From Ciceribacter sp. T2.26MG-112.2 (GTDB taxonomy: Bacteria > Pseudomonadota > Alphaproteobacteria > Rhizobiales > Rhizobiaceae): DNA of 64,000 nt. This document shows positions 45,987 to 55,986 of this stretch, piece by piece (the stretch's first letter is position 1; each line of letters starts with the position of its first letter). Below the pieces are notes generated by a model, which had not been told where the DNA came from, searched no databases, and worked only from the letters and a program-made list of their open reading frames with translations. The stretch is taken from NCBI RefSeq assembly GCF_900492205.1, contig NZ_UEYQ01000006.1, forward strand, positions 1 to 64,000, given 5' to 3'. A program made the position numbers and the translations under genes.

Positions 45987-47156
45987 ATGTATCTCAAGAA
46001 GACGACTATTTTGTGTTTGCTCGGCGTCAGCGCGCTGGCCACGTCGGCGCATGCGGGCGGCTGGAACCGCGGCGAGGCGGACACCGATATCCTGTTTGAA
46101 GAAGGCGATTATATTGCCCGCAGTGGCGTCACGTTCGTCTCGCCGCGTCGCGACTATGACAAGATCCGCATCGGCGGCGTGATGGTCGACGGCACGGACG
46201 AGGATTTCTCGCAGAACTACTGGATCCCGAGCTTGGCCGCCAAGATCAAGCTGACCGACAATGTCGCTTGCGCACTGACCTACACTCAGCCCTTCGGTGC
46301 CGATGCGGATTACGGCCCGCAGGCGCAGATGGCTAGCCTGATGGCTGGCGGCACCGGTGCGAGCCACAAGGACTTCATCACCAACGAATACGGCGCCACC
46401 TGCGACGTCAACATGGAAGCCGGCAAGGGTCGTGTCCACGTGCTCGGCGGCGTGTTCATGCAGGATTTCGAGTATACGGCAAACAGCTATGCTGGTGACT
46501 TGCATCTGGAAGACAACGCGGCGTTCGGCTATCGCCTCGGGGTCGCCTATGACATTCCGGAATACGCATTGCGCGCCCAGCTGATGTACCGTTCGAAGGT
46601 CGAGCATGATGCCAGCGACAATGGCAGCTTCGATTGGGGCGCCGGCGCGGTCAATCCGCTCTGGGGTGTCCAGGACGCGTTCGGCAGCGGTACCCTGCCG
46701 CAGTCGATCAAGCTGTCGCTCCAGTCGGGCGTGGCGCCCGGCTGGCTGGTCTACGGCTCGATCAAGTGGACCGACTGGAGCGTCATGCAGTCGCTCGACT
46801 ACAGCCTTGGCACACCGGCTCCGGGCGTCTATGTCCCGCGCGAGGACGTCTACAACTGGCAGGACGGCTGGACCATTCAGGCCGGCGTCGGCCATGCCTT
46901 CAACGAGAAGTTCTCCGGCACGGTCAACGTGACCTGGGACAAGGGTGTTGATACGGGCGCCGACATCTACACCGACACCTGGACCATCGGCACTGGCGTC
47001 TCGGTCAAGGCTGGTCCCGGCGAGCTTCGCTTCGGCGGTGCAGTCAGCTACCTGACCGAAGGCAGCCAGTCGGTTGCGGACGACGCGACCTATGACGCGA
47101 CAGCAGATGCCGACTGGGCTTATGCCGTCTCGGCCAATTACAAGATCGTCTTCTAA
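45987..47156 (+). CDS. FadL/OmpP1-type outer membrane transport protein
   Basis: A 389-residue outer-membrane beta-barrel with a signal peptide (MYLKKTTILCLLGVSALATS, cleavage after AHA). GGWNRGEADTDILFEEGDYI starts the mature protein, and PLWGVQDAFGSGTLPQSIKL and the final strand ending SANYKIVF (terminal Phe) fit the long-chain fatty-acid/hydrocarbon channel family. It probably imports hydrophobic compounds. Confidence 0.88.
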   Translation: MYLKKTTILCLLGVSALATSAHAGGWNRGEADTDILFEEGDYIARSGVTFVSPRRDYDKIRIGGVMVDGTDEDFSQNYWIPSLAAKIKLTDNVACALTYTQPFGADADYGPQAQMASLMAGGTGASHKDFITNEYGATCDVNMEAGKGRVHVLGGVFMQDFEYTANSYAGDLHLEDNAAFGYRLGVAYDIPEYALRAQLMYRSKVEHDASDNGSFDWGAGAVNPLWGVQDAFGSGTLPQSIKLSLQSGVAPGWLVYGSIKWTDWSVMQSLDYSLGTPAPGVYVPREDVYNWQDGWTIQAGVGHAFNEKFSGTVNVTWDKGVDTGADIYTDTWTIGTGVSVKAGPGELRFGGAVSYLTEGSQSVADDATYDATADADWAYAVSANYKIVF

Positions 47157-47184
47157 GGTCGACGATCCGGTAGAAAGCGGAAGG

Positions 47185-47214
47185 GAGCCCGGCATGCCGG
47201 GCTCTCTGTGTTTT
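47185..47214 (+). terminator. Terminator after the FadL-type gene
   Basis: The perfect palindrome GAGCCCGGCATGCCGGGCTC at 47185-47204 is followed by TCTGTGTTTT. Confidence 0.85.
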
Positions 47215-47700
47215 GGATTGCGTGTCGCGGAAAATGTGACAGATCTGCAACAGCAGTTGAATCCTCGCTCGACGTGCTCCTGGCCGCCGATTTTGTCCAT
47301 TTCCCGCCACAAACGAAGCGCAGCGATCAGGTCTCGAAACGGATGGGGCCGTTTCGTGTTAGCGTGGCGTGTGAGTAGGCATGGGACAGCTCGTCGGGAA
47401 TTATCTCCGGAAATCAACCGTGGTGAACGGGTGGGATGATTTTCGAGCTGCAATGGGCGTCGCCGTCGGCGTCGAACGGACCGCAGTCGTAGTCTTGCCC
47501 GAAATCTCTCCTAAGCTCCCTTTCGTCGCGGCGGATAAAGATCCGTCATTCGGCGAAGTGCGTTGCACGCCCCCGCGGCGGAGCGATGAACCGGTTGTTC
47601 ACGGTTTCAAGCTCAAATGTCTGGCGGACAAGGCCGAGCTTTCCGTATCGAGCGGAGGGTGGTGGTGATGTCTGCGGTGTTGTGGAAGAAATACGGAATT
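47215..47700. other. Intergenic region upstream of exoR
   Basis: Nearly 490 bp without a supported gene. A frame at 47381-47668 is open but has no ribosome binding site and an improbable product. The exoR promoter must lie here; I see no clear sigma-70 boxes. Confidence 0.4.
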
Positions 47701-48495
47701 ATGCAGACATCAGACTGGAAGTCTCCGGCCACATTGTTTCTCTCGGCATTCCTGTTCGTCATGGCGGGAACGGCCGGTCACGCCTTCGACATGAATTCCG
47801 GGGTGACGAAGGAATCGGGTCCCTTCGACCTCTTCAAGTTCGGCTTCAAGGCCTACAAGAACGGCCAGAAGCAGGACGCGGTCGAAGCCTATCGCTATGC
47901 CGCTGAAAAGGGTCATACCGGATCCCGCTGGGCGCTCGCCAACATGTATGCGGCGGGTGACGGCGTGGTCGAGGATGATTTCGAGGCGTTCAAGATCTAT
48001 GCGGACATCGCCAGCCAGGGCGTGGAGCCGGGTTCCGAAGATACCGGCTTCTTCGTCAATGCGCTGCTGTCGCTCGCCCGTTACTATCGTCAGGGCATTC
48101 CCGGCAGCCCGGTGCGCAGCGACCTTGCCCAGGCCCGCCAGCTCTATTTCCAGGCGGCGTCGACTTTTGGCGTGCCCGAGGCGCAGTTCCAGCTGGCGCG
48201 GATGATCCTGGCCGGCGAGGGTGGCAAGAGCAATGTCCAGCAGGCCAAGAAATGGCTGAACCTTGCCCGCAAGAGCGGCCATACCGGCGCCATGGCGGTG
48301 TTCGGCAATGTTCTTTTCGAAGAGGGCCAGACGGTGCGGGGCCTCGCTTTCCTCACCGCGGCACTGGACAATTGTCCCCCGAAGGACTGCGGTTGGATGC
48401 AGTCGCTGCAGGAGCAGGCTTTCTCCATCGCCAATGAGGAGGACCGCCGGGTGGCGGTCGCGCTGGCGCCGCAGGTCATCAGCCAGACGGAATAG
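47701..48495 (+). CDS. exoR: Exopolysaccharide regulator ExoR
   Basis: A 264-residue periplasmic protein (about 268 in Sinorhizobium meliloti). A signal peptide (LFLSAFLFVMAGTAGHA) is followed by Sel1-type TPR repeats (EAYRYAAEKGHTGSRWALANMYAAG, ARQLYFQAASTFGVPEAQFQLARM, KWLNLARKSGHTGAMAVFG). ExoR binds the periplasmic part of the sensor ExoS and represses the ExoS/ChvI system, so it controls succinoglycan, motility and, in Agrobacterium, acid-induced virulence. It converges on xthA with a 12-nt gap. Confidence 0.95.
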   Translation: MQTSDWKSPATLFLSAFLFVMAGTAGHAFDMNSGVTKESGPFDLFKFGFKAYKNGQKQDAVEAYRYAAEKGHTGSRWALANMYAAGDGVVEDDFEAFKIYADIASQGVEPGSEDTGFFVNALLSLARYYRQGIPGSPVRSDLAQARQLYFQAASTFGVPEAQFQLARMILAGEGGKSNVQQAKKWLNLARKSGHTGAMAVFGNVLFEEGQTVRGLAFLTAALDNCPPKDCGWMQSLQEQAFSIANEEDRRVAVALAPQVISQTE

Positions 48496-48507
48496 GTGAG
48501 CCGCCGG

Positions 48508-49305
48508 TCAGGCGAAATCGAACATCGCCGTCACCGGCACATGGTCGGACGGCCGTTCCCAACTGCGCACGTGCTTTTCGATCGTGGCGGAGACCAGGCG
48601 GTCGCTCGCCTCCGGCGACAGCATCAAATGGTCGATGCGGATGCCGTTGTTCTTCTGCCAGGCACCGGCCTGGTAATCCCAGAACGAGTAGAGCAGGGGA
48701 TCGTCACTCGTCGCGCGCACCGCGTCGGTGAGGCCGAGATTCTCCAACCGTCGAAACGACTGTCGGGTCTTGGGCAGGAACAGGGCATCGCCCTCCCACA
48801 GGCGCGGATCGCGGCAGTCGTGTGGCTCGGGGATGACATTGTAGTCGCCGGCAAGGATCAGCGGCTCTTCGAGCGAAAACCGGCTCTCGGCAAAGGCTTT
48901 CAACCGCTCCATCCAGGCGAGCTTGTAGGGGTACTTGACCGGATCATCGGGCGGATTGCCGTTGGGGAGGTAGAGCGAGCAGACCCGCACCACGCCACCT
49001 GCGACCGAAAAGACCGCCTCGATGAAACGCGCCTGTTCGTCGCCATCGTCGCCCGGCAGGCCGCGATTGACTTCGTCGGGCTTCGTCTTCGACAGGATGG
49101 CCACGCCGTTGAAGCCCTTCTGGCCATGCGTTTCGACGTGGTAGCCGAGCGCCTCGATCTCGAGACGCGGAAAACCTTCGTCGACCGACTTGATTTCCTG
49201 CAGGCACACCACGTCCGGCGCCGAGCTCTGCAGCCATTCGCAAAGATTGGTGATACGCGCCTTGACGCCGTTGATGTTCCAGGTCGCGATCTTCATGGCG
49301 TTCAC
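48508..49305 (-). CDS. xthA: Exodeoxyribonuclease III
   Basis: A 265-residue EEP-family nuclease. MKIATWNINGVKARITN, VVCLQEIKS (catalytic Glu), LILAGDYNVIPEP, IRIDHLMLS and RPSDHVPVTAMF are the metal-binding and catalytic motifs in order. It cuts DNA at apurinic/apyrimidinic sites and removes 3' blocks. The start is ATG 49305, or ATG 49296 (MKIATW), which matches the family start better. Confidence 0.95.
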   Translation of the reverse strand: MNAMKIATWNINGVKARITNLCEWLQSSAPDVVCLQEIKSVDEGFPRLEIEALGYHVETHGQKGFNGVAILSKTKPDEVNRGLPGDDGDEQARFIEAVFSVAGGVVRVCSLYLPNGNPPDDPVKYPYKLAWMERLKAFAESRFSLEEPLILAGDYNVIPEPHDCRDPRLWEGDALFLPKTRQSFRRLENLGLTDAVRATSDDPLLYSFWDYQAGAWQKNNGIRIDHLMLSPEASDRLVSATIEKHVRSWERPSDHVPVTAMFDFA

Positions 49306-49396
49306 CCTCTCGTCTCGCCTCTACATACCCGACGGTGCGGATTTTGCCATCGGCTTTTGTCGGTTATGCAGGGGCGCGCGCCGAGACGGCCGGCGA

Positions 49397-49729
49397 TCAG
49401 ACGGAGAAGCTGGTGCCGCAGCCGCAGCTGGCAACAGCATTGGGATTGTTGATCTGGAAGGACTGGCCGAGCAGGTTGTCGACGAAATCGATTTCCGATC
49501 CGGCCATGTAGATGAGCGACATCGGGTCGATCAGCACCGTGGCGCCATTGCGGCTGATGACGATGTCGTCGGACTGCGGCCCCTTGTCGAGGTCGAACTT
49601 GTAGGAGAAGCCGGAACAGCCGCCGCCTTCGACGGAGACGCGCAGCGCGCTCTTGTCCGCTTCACTGGCGACGATCTGGGCGATTCGTTTCGCCGCGGCT
49701 TCGGAAAGGGTAACGGTCTGGGTGCTCAT
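49397..49729 (-). CDS. erpA: Iron-sulfur cluster insertion protein ErpA (A-type carrier)
   Basis: A 110-residue A-type Fe-S carrier with the three conserved cysteines: one in GGGCSGFSYKF and two in the C-terminal CGCGTSFSV. It delivers Fe-S clusters to apo-enzymes. The start at 49729 is set by AGGAGG directly upstream; a frame to 49750 is rejected. It is divergent from dgt. Confidence 0.94.
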   Translation of the reverse strand: MSTQTVTLSEAAAKRIAQIVASEADKSALRVSVEGGGCSGFSYKFDLDKGPQSDDIVISRNGATVLIDPMSLIYMAGSEIDFVDNLLGQSFQINNPNAVASCGCGTSFSV

Positions 49730-49934
49730 CTCGCCTCCTGACGGGTTCAAGGCCCGTGGAAAACTGCTGGAACGGCAGAAAATTCAATGTTCTGACATGC
49801 AATGCAGCCATTCTGCCCGAGATAGTAAAGGCCGCCCTTGCGGCCCGTGCTATAAGGGGCGTGCCTTGCGGCGTTGCCCGCTATAGGTATGAAGGCGGGC
49901 CGATGGCGTCAATGGGGAGCGGACAGGACGCGAC

Positions 49935-51152
49935 ATGACGATTGATAAAAGTGCATTGGGTTTCGGCACAGGCGAGCGGGCGATCTATGCGACCGATCCC
50001 TGGACGACACGCGGTCGGCTGTTTGCCGAGGGTGGCAGCCCGACCCGATCCGACTTCCAGCGTGACCGCGACCGCATCGTCCACACCACCGCCTTTCGTC
50101 GGCTGAAGCACAAGACGCAGGTCTTCATCGGCCCCGACGGAGACCACTACCGCACCCGGCTTACCCACACGATCGAGGTGGCGCAGATCGCCCGCGCGCT
50201 CGCCCGCGCCCTGAAGCTCGACGAGGATCTGGCCGAAGGCGTGGCGCTCGTCCACGACTTCGGCCACACGCCCTTCGGCCATACCGGTGAGGATGCGCTG
50301 CACGAGGTGCTGGCGCCCTATGGCGGCTTCGACCACAATGCCCAGTCGCTCAGGATCGTGACCAAGCTGGAGCGGCGCTATGCCGAGTTCGACGGGCTCA
50401 ACCTCACCTGGGAAACACTGGAAGGGCTGGTCAAGCACAATGGCCCGCTGCAGACCAAGGCGGGCGAGGGGACGCGCGGCCCGGTGCCGCAGCCGATCCT
50501 CGACTATTGCGAGCTTCACGACCTGGAACTTGCAAGCTATGCCGGCCTTGAAGCCCAGGTCGCCGCGATCGCCGACGACATCGCCTACAACACCCATGAC
50601 ATCGATGACGGCCTGCGCTCGGGCTATCTGAGCTTCGACATGCTGGAGGAGGTTCCCTTCCTCGCCGCGCTGATGAAGGAGGTGCGGGATCGCTATCCGC
50701 ATCTCGAGCCCGACCGCTTCACCCACGAGATCATGCGCCGGCAGATCACCCGCATGGTCGAGGATGTGATCGGCGTGGCGCAGGCGCGCCTCGCCGAACT
50801 GAGGCCTTGCAGCGCCGCCGATATCCGCGGCGCTCCACACACCATCGCCACCTTCTCCGACGAGATGGCCGAGACCGACCGGCAGATCAAGAAGCTGCTG
50901 TTCAGCCGCATCTATCGCCATCCGGACATCATGCGCATTCGCGCCGGTGCAGCACAGATTGTCACCGATCTTTTCCACGCCTACATGGCCGATCCGGCGT
51001 TGATGAAGAGCCACTACTGGGTGAACCACATGGCCGGCCTGAACGAGCCGGCAAGGGCCCGCCATGTCGGCGACTATCTGGCGGGGATGACAGACACTTA
51101 TGCGGTGCGTACCCACAGCGAGCTGTTTGACCGGACTCCCGATTTGCGCTAG
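49935..51152 (+). CDS. dgt: dGTPase-like dNTP triphosphohydrolase
   Basis: A 405-residue HD-domain protein of the bacterial dNTP triphosphohydrolase family. [20 protein letters not shown] and [21 protein letters not shown] carry the H...HD...D metal site; [11 protein letters not shown] precedes it. It hydrolyses dNTPs to deoxynucleosides and triphosphate, balancing pools made by NrdJ. It lies 60 bases before argS, with which it is conserved in rhizobia. Confidence 0.93.
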   Translation: MTIDKSALGFGTGERAIYATDPWTTRGRLFAEGGSPTRSDFQRDRDRIVHTTAFRRLKHKTQVFIGPDGDHYRTRLTHTIEVAQIARALARALKLDEDLAEGVALVHDFGHTPFGHTGEDALHEVLAPYGGFDHNAQSLRIVTKLERRYAEFDGLNLTWETLEGLVKHNGPLQTKAGEGTRGPVPQPILDYCELHDLELASYAGLEAQVAAIADDIAYNTHDIDDGLRSGYLSFDMLEEVPFLAALMKEVRDRYPHLEPDRFTHEIMRRQITRMVEDVIGVAQARLAELRPCSAADIRGAPHTIATFSDEMAETDRQIKKLLFSRIYRHPDIMRIRAGAAQIVTDLFHAYMADPALMKSHYWVNHMAGLNEPARARHVGDYLAGMTDTYAVRTHSELFDRTPDLR

Positions 51153-51212
51153 GCAGCGCTGCAATTCCACTCCATTTGCGGGCTATCGAACTGCTTGCGC
51201 GGGTACCACGAC

Positions 51213-52973
51213 ATGAACCTCTTCGCCGACTTCGAAACGAGAATCAAAACCGCGCTCGAGCAGATCGACAGCATCAAGGAAAAGCGCTCCTCCCTCGATT
51301 TCGGCCGCATCGTCGTCGAGCCGCCGCGCGATCCGAGCCATGGTGATGCCGCGACCAATGCCGCCATGGTGCTCGCCAAGGCGCTCGGCACCAATCCGCG
51401 GGCGCTGGCCGAGGTGATCGGCGACAAGTTGAAGGAAGACGGCGACATCGCCGAGGTGAGCGTTGCCGGTCCCGGCTTCATCAACATCCGCCTGTCGACC
51501 GGCTACTGGCAGCGGCTGCTTTCGACCATCATCACCGAGGGCACGGATTTCGGCCGCTCGACGCTCGGCAAGGACCGCAAGGTCAATGTCGAATATGTTT
51601 CGGCCAATCCGACCGGCCCGATGCATGTCGGCCATTGCCGCGGCGCCGTGGTCGGTGATGCGCTCGCCAATCTCCTGGCCTTTGCCGGCTATGACGTAGC
51701 CAAGGAATATTACATCAATGATGCGGGTGCCCAGATCGAGGTACTCGCCCGCTCGGTCTTCCTGCGTTACCGCGAGGCGCTGGGCGAACGGATCGGTGAA
51801 ATTCCCCCGGGCCTTTATCCGGGAGACTATCTCGTCCCGGTCGGCCAGGCACTGGCTGAGGAATTCGGCACGAAGCTGCACGCCATGCCGGAAGAGCAAT
51901 GGATGGAGATCGTCAAGGAGCGCGCCATCGCCGCGATGATGGTGATGATCCGCGACGACCTCGCGATCCTCAACGTGCATCATGACATCTTCTTCTCGGA
52001 GCGCACCCTGCATGCCAATGGCGCTGCCAAGATCCGCACGGCCATCAACGACCTGACCTTCAAGGGGCATGTCTATCGCGGCACGTTGCCGCCGCCGAAG
52101 GGTCAGCTTCCCGAGGATTGGGAAGACCGCGAGCAGACGCTGTTCCGTTCGACCGAGGTTGGTGACGATATCGACCGTCCGCTGGTCAAGTCCGACGGCG
52201 CCTACACCTATTTTGCCGCCGACGTCGCCTATTTCAAGGACAAGTTCGATCGCGGCTATTCCGAGATGATCTATGTGCTCGGTGCCGACCATGGCGGCTA
52301 TGTGAAGCGGCTCGAAGCCGTGGCGCGGGCCGTATCGGAAGGCAAGACCAAGCTGACCGTGCTGCTCTGCCAGTTGGTCAAGCTCTATCGCGACGGCGAG
52401 CCGGTGAAGATGTCGAAGCGCTCCGGCGACTTCGTCACCCTGCGCGAAGTGGTCGAGGAAGTCGGCTCCGACTCCGTCCGCTTCATGATGCTCTACCGCA
52501 AGAGCTCCGAGCCGCTCGACTTCGATTTTGCCAAGGTGACGGAACAGTCGAAGGACAATCCGGTCTTCTACGTGCAATATGCGCATGCGCGCTGCATGTC
52601 GATCTTCCGCCAGGCGAAGGAGGCCTTCCCCGATCTCGACGTCGGCCCGAGTGATTTCGCCGCGGCCGTGGCCGGGCAGATTTCCGATGTGACCGAGCTC
52701 CAGCTGGTCGCCAAGCTTGCAGAATATCCGCGCGTCATCGAGGCTGCGGCCCAGTCACAGGAGCCGCATCGGCTGGCATTCTACCTCTATGATCTGGCAA
52801 GTTCCTTCCACGCGCACTGGAACAAGGGCAAGGATTCGCCCGAATTACGCTTTGTTAACGATAAAGATAGACAATTGACCATCGCCAGGCTTGGGCTGGT
52901 GCATGCTGTCGCCTCCGTTTTGAAGTCCGGTCTGTCCATTACGGGCACCGCAGCTCCGGCCGAAATGCGATAG
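51213..52973 (+). CDS. argS: Arginyl-tRNA synthetase
   Basis: A 586-residue class I synthetase. The N-terminal Add-1 domain starts [19 protein letters not shown]. The HIGH motif is in [20 protein letters not shown] and [14 protein letters not shown] is the KMSKS-like motif. The DALR anticodon domain ends the protein. The ATG at 51213 is the likely start; the frame opens at 51195. Confidence 0.97.
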   Translation: MNLFADFETRIKTALEQIDSIKEKRSSLDFGRIVVEPPRDPSHGDAATNAAMVLAKALGTNPRALAEVIGDKLKEDGDIAEVSVAGPGFINIRLSTGYWQRLLSTIITEGTDFGRSTLGKDRKVNVEYVSANPTGPMHVGHCRGAVVGDALANLLAFAGYDVAKEYYINDAGAQIEVLARSVFLRYREALGERIGEIPPGLYPGDYLVPVGQALAEEFGTKLHAMPEEQWMEIVKERAIAAMMVMIRDDLAILNVHHDIFFSERTLHANGAAKIRTAINDLTFKGHVYRGTLPPPKGQLPEDWEDREQTLFRSTEVGDDIDRPLVKSDGAYTYFAADVAYFKDKFDRGYSEMIYVLGADHGGYVKRLEAVARAVSEGKTKLTVLLCQLVKLYRDGEPVKMSKRSGDFVTLREVVEEVGSDSVRFMMLYRKSSEPLDFDFAKVTEQSKDNPVFYVQYAHARCMSIFRQAKEAFPDLDVGPSDFAAAVAGQISDVTELQLVAKLAEYPRVIEAAAQSQEPHRLAFYLYDLASSFHAHWNKGKDSPELRFVNDKDRQLTIARLGLVHAVASVLKSGLSITGTAAPAEMR

Positions 52974-53027
52974 TATCGTCACCATTTACCCACAATGCAC
53001 TGGCAAGCGTCGAGTCGCGTAGGGTGA

Positions 53028-55868
53028 GTGGATCAAGTAATGGTACAAAAACAGGCCGCATTCAGCAGTCGATTGGGGAGCGATAGTTTCGCGGACGATG
53101 ATCCGTTGGCGGAACTGGCCCGGATCGTCGGCTTCGAGTCGCCCGTTGAGCGTGACGCCGCGCCGACGCGCGCCGCAGAACCGGAAGAGCCGCAGTTCAA
53201 TCTGGAAGACGAGTTGCTGCGCGAGTTCGAGGTTTATGATGCGCCTCTGCGAAGCGACGAGGCGCCGCTCCTGGCCGAGCCCGTCGCGGCTGCTCCGTCC
53301 CCTGCGCCTGCCGATGCGTTGGAGGATCTGGACGACATCTTCTATCCGGAACCGATGGCCGAACCGGTTGTCGAAGCGCAGGTCGCTCGCGTCGAGCCGG
53401 CAATCGCCGCCCCATCTTTTGAGTCCGAAGCGTCCTTCGAGCCCGAACAGCGCGCCGAACCCGCATTGTCCGCCGATCTTGCCGACGAGCTGGAACTGGC
53501 CGTTTCCGAACCGGCCGTGACGCTCGATTGGCCGGCGCCCGAGGTGGGGCCGGAGCCGAAGCTGCGGCTCCCCCTTGCCAATTTTGCAGCGCAGCCTGTC
53601 GCGCGCGCCGAGCCGCAATTCTTGCGCGAGGAAATCGTCGAGGCAGCACCCCATGTGGCGGCCGAGGCTGAAGCCTCCAACGCGGACAAGCCATCCGCAG
53701 TGGATGATTTCTTCGCCAACGAAGTCTTCCAGTGGAACGAGACGATGTCCGGTCCCGCCTCGGCGGTGCCCGTCGCGCCCGTGGAACGCACACCCGATCC
53801 GTTCGGCTTTGACGATCTCGCGGGCCGCTCCGGCGAAGGACACACGGTCGCGACGGAAGCCGCGCCGGCCCCGGTCGCCGCGCCTGCGGCGCGGACCGAG
53901 CCGTCTTTTTCCTTCTCCTTTGCCGACGAACTCGCCGCAAACGAGGATTTCTCGGTTTCCGCGCCCGACGTCGCCTCCGCTGCCCCGGCAGAGCGGATAT
54001 CTGCGCTACAGTTCGAACAGGCCTCTGACCTGACGTCCGACAAGCGCCCGTCCATCGAGGAGGAGGAGTTCGATCCCTTCACCGAAGGCGAGTTCGACCT
54101 TGAGCTCGATGACCTGGAGCTTGACCTCTCCGACCTTGAGGAGGATTTCGACGAGCCGGCGGTCGCCCCGATCGCACCGGTCGTCCCTGTTGCTGCACCG
54201 GCACGGTCGTTGGCCACTCCGGTTGCGTCCGCTCCTGCGACGTCTTCGGTTGCTCCTGCCCCGGTCGCCGCTATCCCGGTCGCGCCGCGTGTGGTTGCCA
54301 GCGATGCCGGCTCTGCGCCGGTAAAGCCCGCCCCGGCGGTGTTGCAGGTGGCCGACGAGCCGCTGGCCTTCGATCCGACGGAGATCTCCGAGCAGGACGA
54401 TCATCTCGAATCCATCGCCCACATGGATGTGCCGGAAGTTCCGGTGCCTGAGAGCAAGCCGGCCCCGGTCGCTTATGCGCATGATTACGATCTCGACATC
54501 GACAACGAGCTGGCGGCCTTGTTTGACCAGCCGTCGACGACGGCGGCCGTAAGCGACAAACCTTCGGTCGCGGCGACGCCTGTATCGCGGGCAACGCCTT
54601 CGGCACCGGCACCGGCATCAGCAGCCGCACCCGTACCGGGTCAGGCAGCCGCGACAAAGGCCACGTCGCTGCCGCCGATGGACGATTTCGATGCCTTCGA
54701 ACGCGCTCTGGAAGAGGATTTCCGACAGACGCTGGACAGGCCTTCCGATTATGCGGCCGCCAATGCCGGCCGGATCGCAATCCCAATGCAGCCGAAGGGG
54801 CTCTCGCGTTTCGGCTCACGCGGTCTTCTGATGGCGGGTACGGCGGCTGTGGTCGTGCTGCTGGGCGGTGGCGCCCTCTATGCCTGGCTGAGCGGTGGTG
54901 CAAGTTCGGTGATCTCCTCCGGCGAGCCTCCGGTAATTACTGCCGACAAGGATCCGGTGAAGATCGTTCCGGAAAATCCGGGCGGCAAGTCGGTCCCGAA
55001 CCAGGACAAGGCGGTCTATGACCGCGTGGCCGGCGCCGCTGTCGAGGACCCCAAGCAGGAGAGCCTGATTTCCTCGAGCGAGGAACCCGTCGACGTCGTG
55101 CAAAAGACGCTGATCCCGGAAACCCTGCCGCTCGAAGGCGAAGCCGAAGCGCAGGCGCTCGGTACGCCGGTGGGTGATACCGAGGACCCGAGGCTCTTGC
55201 CGGATCAGGCCGGAACGGAACAGGCGCCGGGTGCTTCGACGGAACCCGCGACGATTACCCCCCGCAAAGTGCGCACCATGATCGTCCGTCCGGACGGCAC
55301 GCTGGTGGCGCAGGAAGCTCCAGAACCGGCGGCATCCGCTCCGACGCTGGAGACGCCAGCCTCCGACGCCGCAGCCGCCGCTCCGGCATCTGCAACGCCC
55401 GCACTGGCTGCGCCGTCCACGACCCCGGCGACGACCGATCTTGCCCCGCCGGCTGCGACAGCCACGCCTGGTCCGGTCCCGACGGCTCGTCCGGCGAGCC
55501 CCGCCGAGACCGCGGCTACTCCGGCGCTCGCTTCGCCGGCGGCCGCTCCGGCCCCCGAGCCCGAGGTTGCTGCGCCGGCCGCAGCAGAGCCGGAACCTGC
55601 GGCAGCCCAACCGGCACCTGCCGCGGGCGGCTATTACATGCAGGTGGCTTCGCTGCCGTCCGAAGCAGAGGCGGAAAAGTCCTACAGGAACATCTCGGCC
55701 AAGTTCGGTAGTGTCGTCGGCGGTCGGGCCTACGAAATCAAGCGAGCCGAAATCGCCGGCAAGGGCACCTACTACCGGGTCCGTATCTCGGCGGGTACGA
55801 AGGCCGAGGCACAGGCGCTGTGCGAGCGCTACAAGTCCGCCGGCGGCAGTTGCCTGGTCACGAAATAA
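53028..55868 (+). CDS. Large SPOR-domain membrane protein
   Basis: A 942- to 946-residue protein (GTG 53028 or ATG 53040; the ATG has GTGGA seven bases upstream). The N-terminal 590 residues are acidic, Pro/Ala/Glu-rich and disordered, with DDDPLAELARIVGFESPVE at the start. One membrane segment lies at about 600-625 (LLMAGTAAVVVLLGGGALYAWL). Residues about 870-946 form a SPOR domain (YYMQVASLPSEAEAEKSYRN, YYRVRISAGTKAEAQALCER). SPOR domains bind denuded peptidoglycan at the septum, so it probably acts in division or pole growth. It sits next to nagZ, another wall gene. Confidence 0.9.
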   Translation: MDQVMVQKQAAFSSRLGSDSFADDDPLAELARIVGFESPVERDAAPTRAAEPEEPQFNLEDELLREFEVYDAPLRSDEAPLLAEPVAAAPSPAPADALEDLDDIFYPEPMAEPVVEAQVARVEPAIAAPSFESEASFEPEQRAEPALSADLADELELAVSEPAVTLDWPAPEVGPEPKLRLPLANFAAQPVARAEPQFLREEIVEAAPHVAAEAEASNADKPSAVDDFFANEVFQWNETMSGPASAVPVAPVERTPDPFGFDDLAGRSGEGHTVATEAAPAPVAAPAARTEPSFSFSFADELAANEDFSVSAPDVASAAPAERISALQFEQASDLTSDKRPSIEEEEFDPFTEGEFDLELDDLELDLSDLEEDFDEPAVAPIAPVVPVAAPARSLATPVASAPATSSVAPAPVAAIPVAPRVVASDAGSAPVKPAPAVLQVADEPLAFDPTEISEQDDHLESIAHMDVPEVPVPESKPAPVAYAHDYDLDIDNELAALFDQPSTTAAVSDKPSVAATPVSRATPSAPAPASAAAPVPGQAAATKATSLPPMDDFDAFERALEEDFRQTLDRPSDYAAANAGRIAIPMQPKGLSRFGSRGLLMAGTAAVVVLLGGGALYAWLSGGASSVISSGEPPVITADKDPVKIVPENPGGKSVPNQDKAVYDRVAGAAVEDPKQESLISSSEEPVDVVQKTLIPETLPLEGEAEAQALGTPVGDTEDPRLLPDQAGTEQAPGASTEPATITPRKVRTMIVRPDGTLVAQEAPEPAASAPTLETPASDAAAAAPASATPALAAPSTTPATTDLAPPAATATPGPVPTARPASPAETAATPALASPAAAPAPEPEVAAPAAAEPEPAAAQPAPAAGGYYMQVASLPSEAEAEKSYRNISAKFGSVVGGRAYEIKRAEIAGKGTYYRVRISAGTKAEAQALCERYKSAGGSCLVTK

Positions 55869-55891
55869 CGCAGGCGCTCCAACAGAACGAA

Positions 55892-55925
55892 AAAAGAGGC
55901 GGGAACCGACGGTTTCCGCCTCTTT
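55892..55925 (+). terminator. Terminator after the SPOR gene
   Basis: GAGGCGGGAACC pairs with GGTTTCCGCCTC (one wobble) around GAC, flanked by A-run and TTTT. Confidence 0.9.
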
Positions 55926-55986
55926 TCCTGTGTATGACCTCATTGCGTCGCTTCGGCTTTGATCCGACCCCTCCTATGATTCGGCC

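Noticed and set aside
47381-47668. A 95-codon frame upstream of exoR
   Set aside because: Poor start context and composition; overlaps the likely exoR promoter region.
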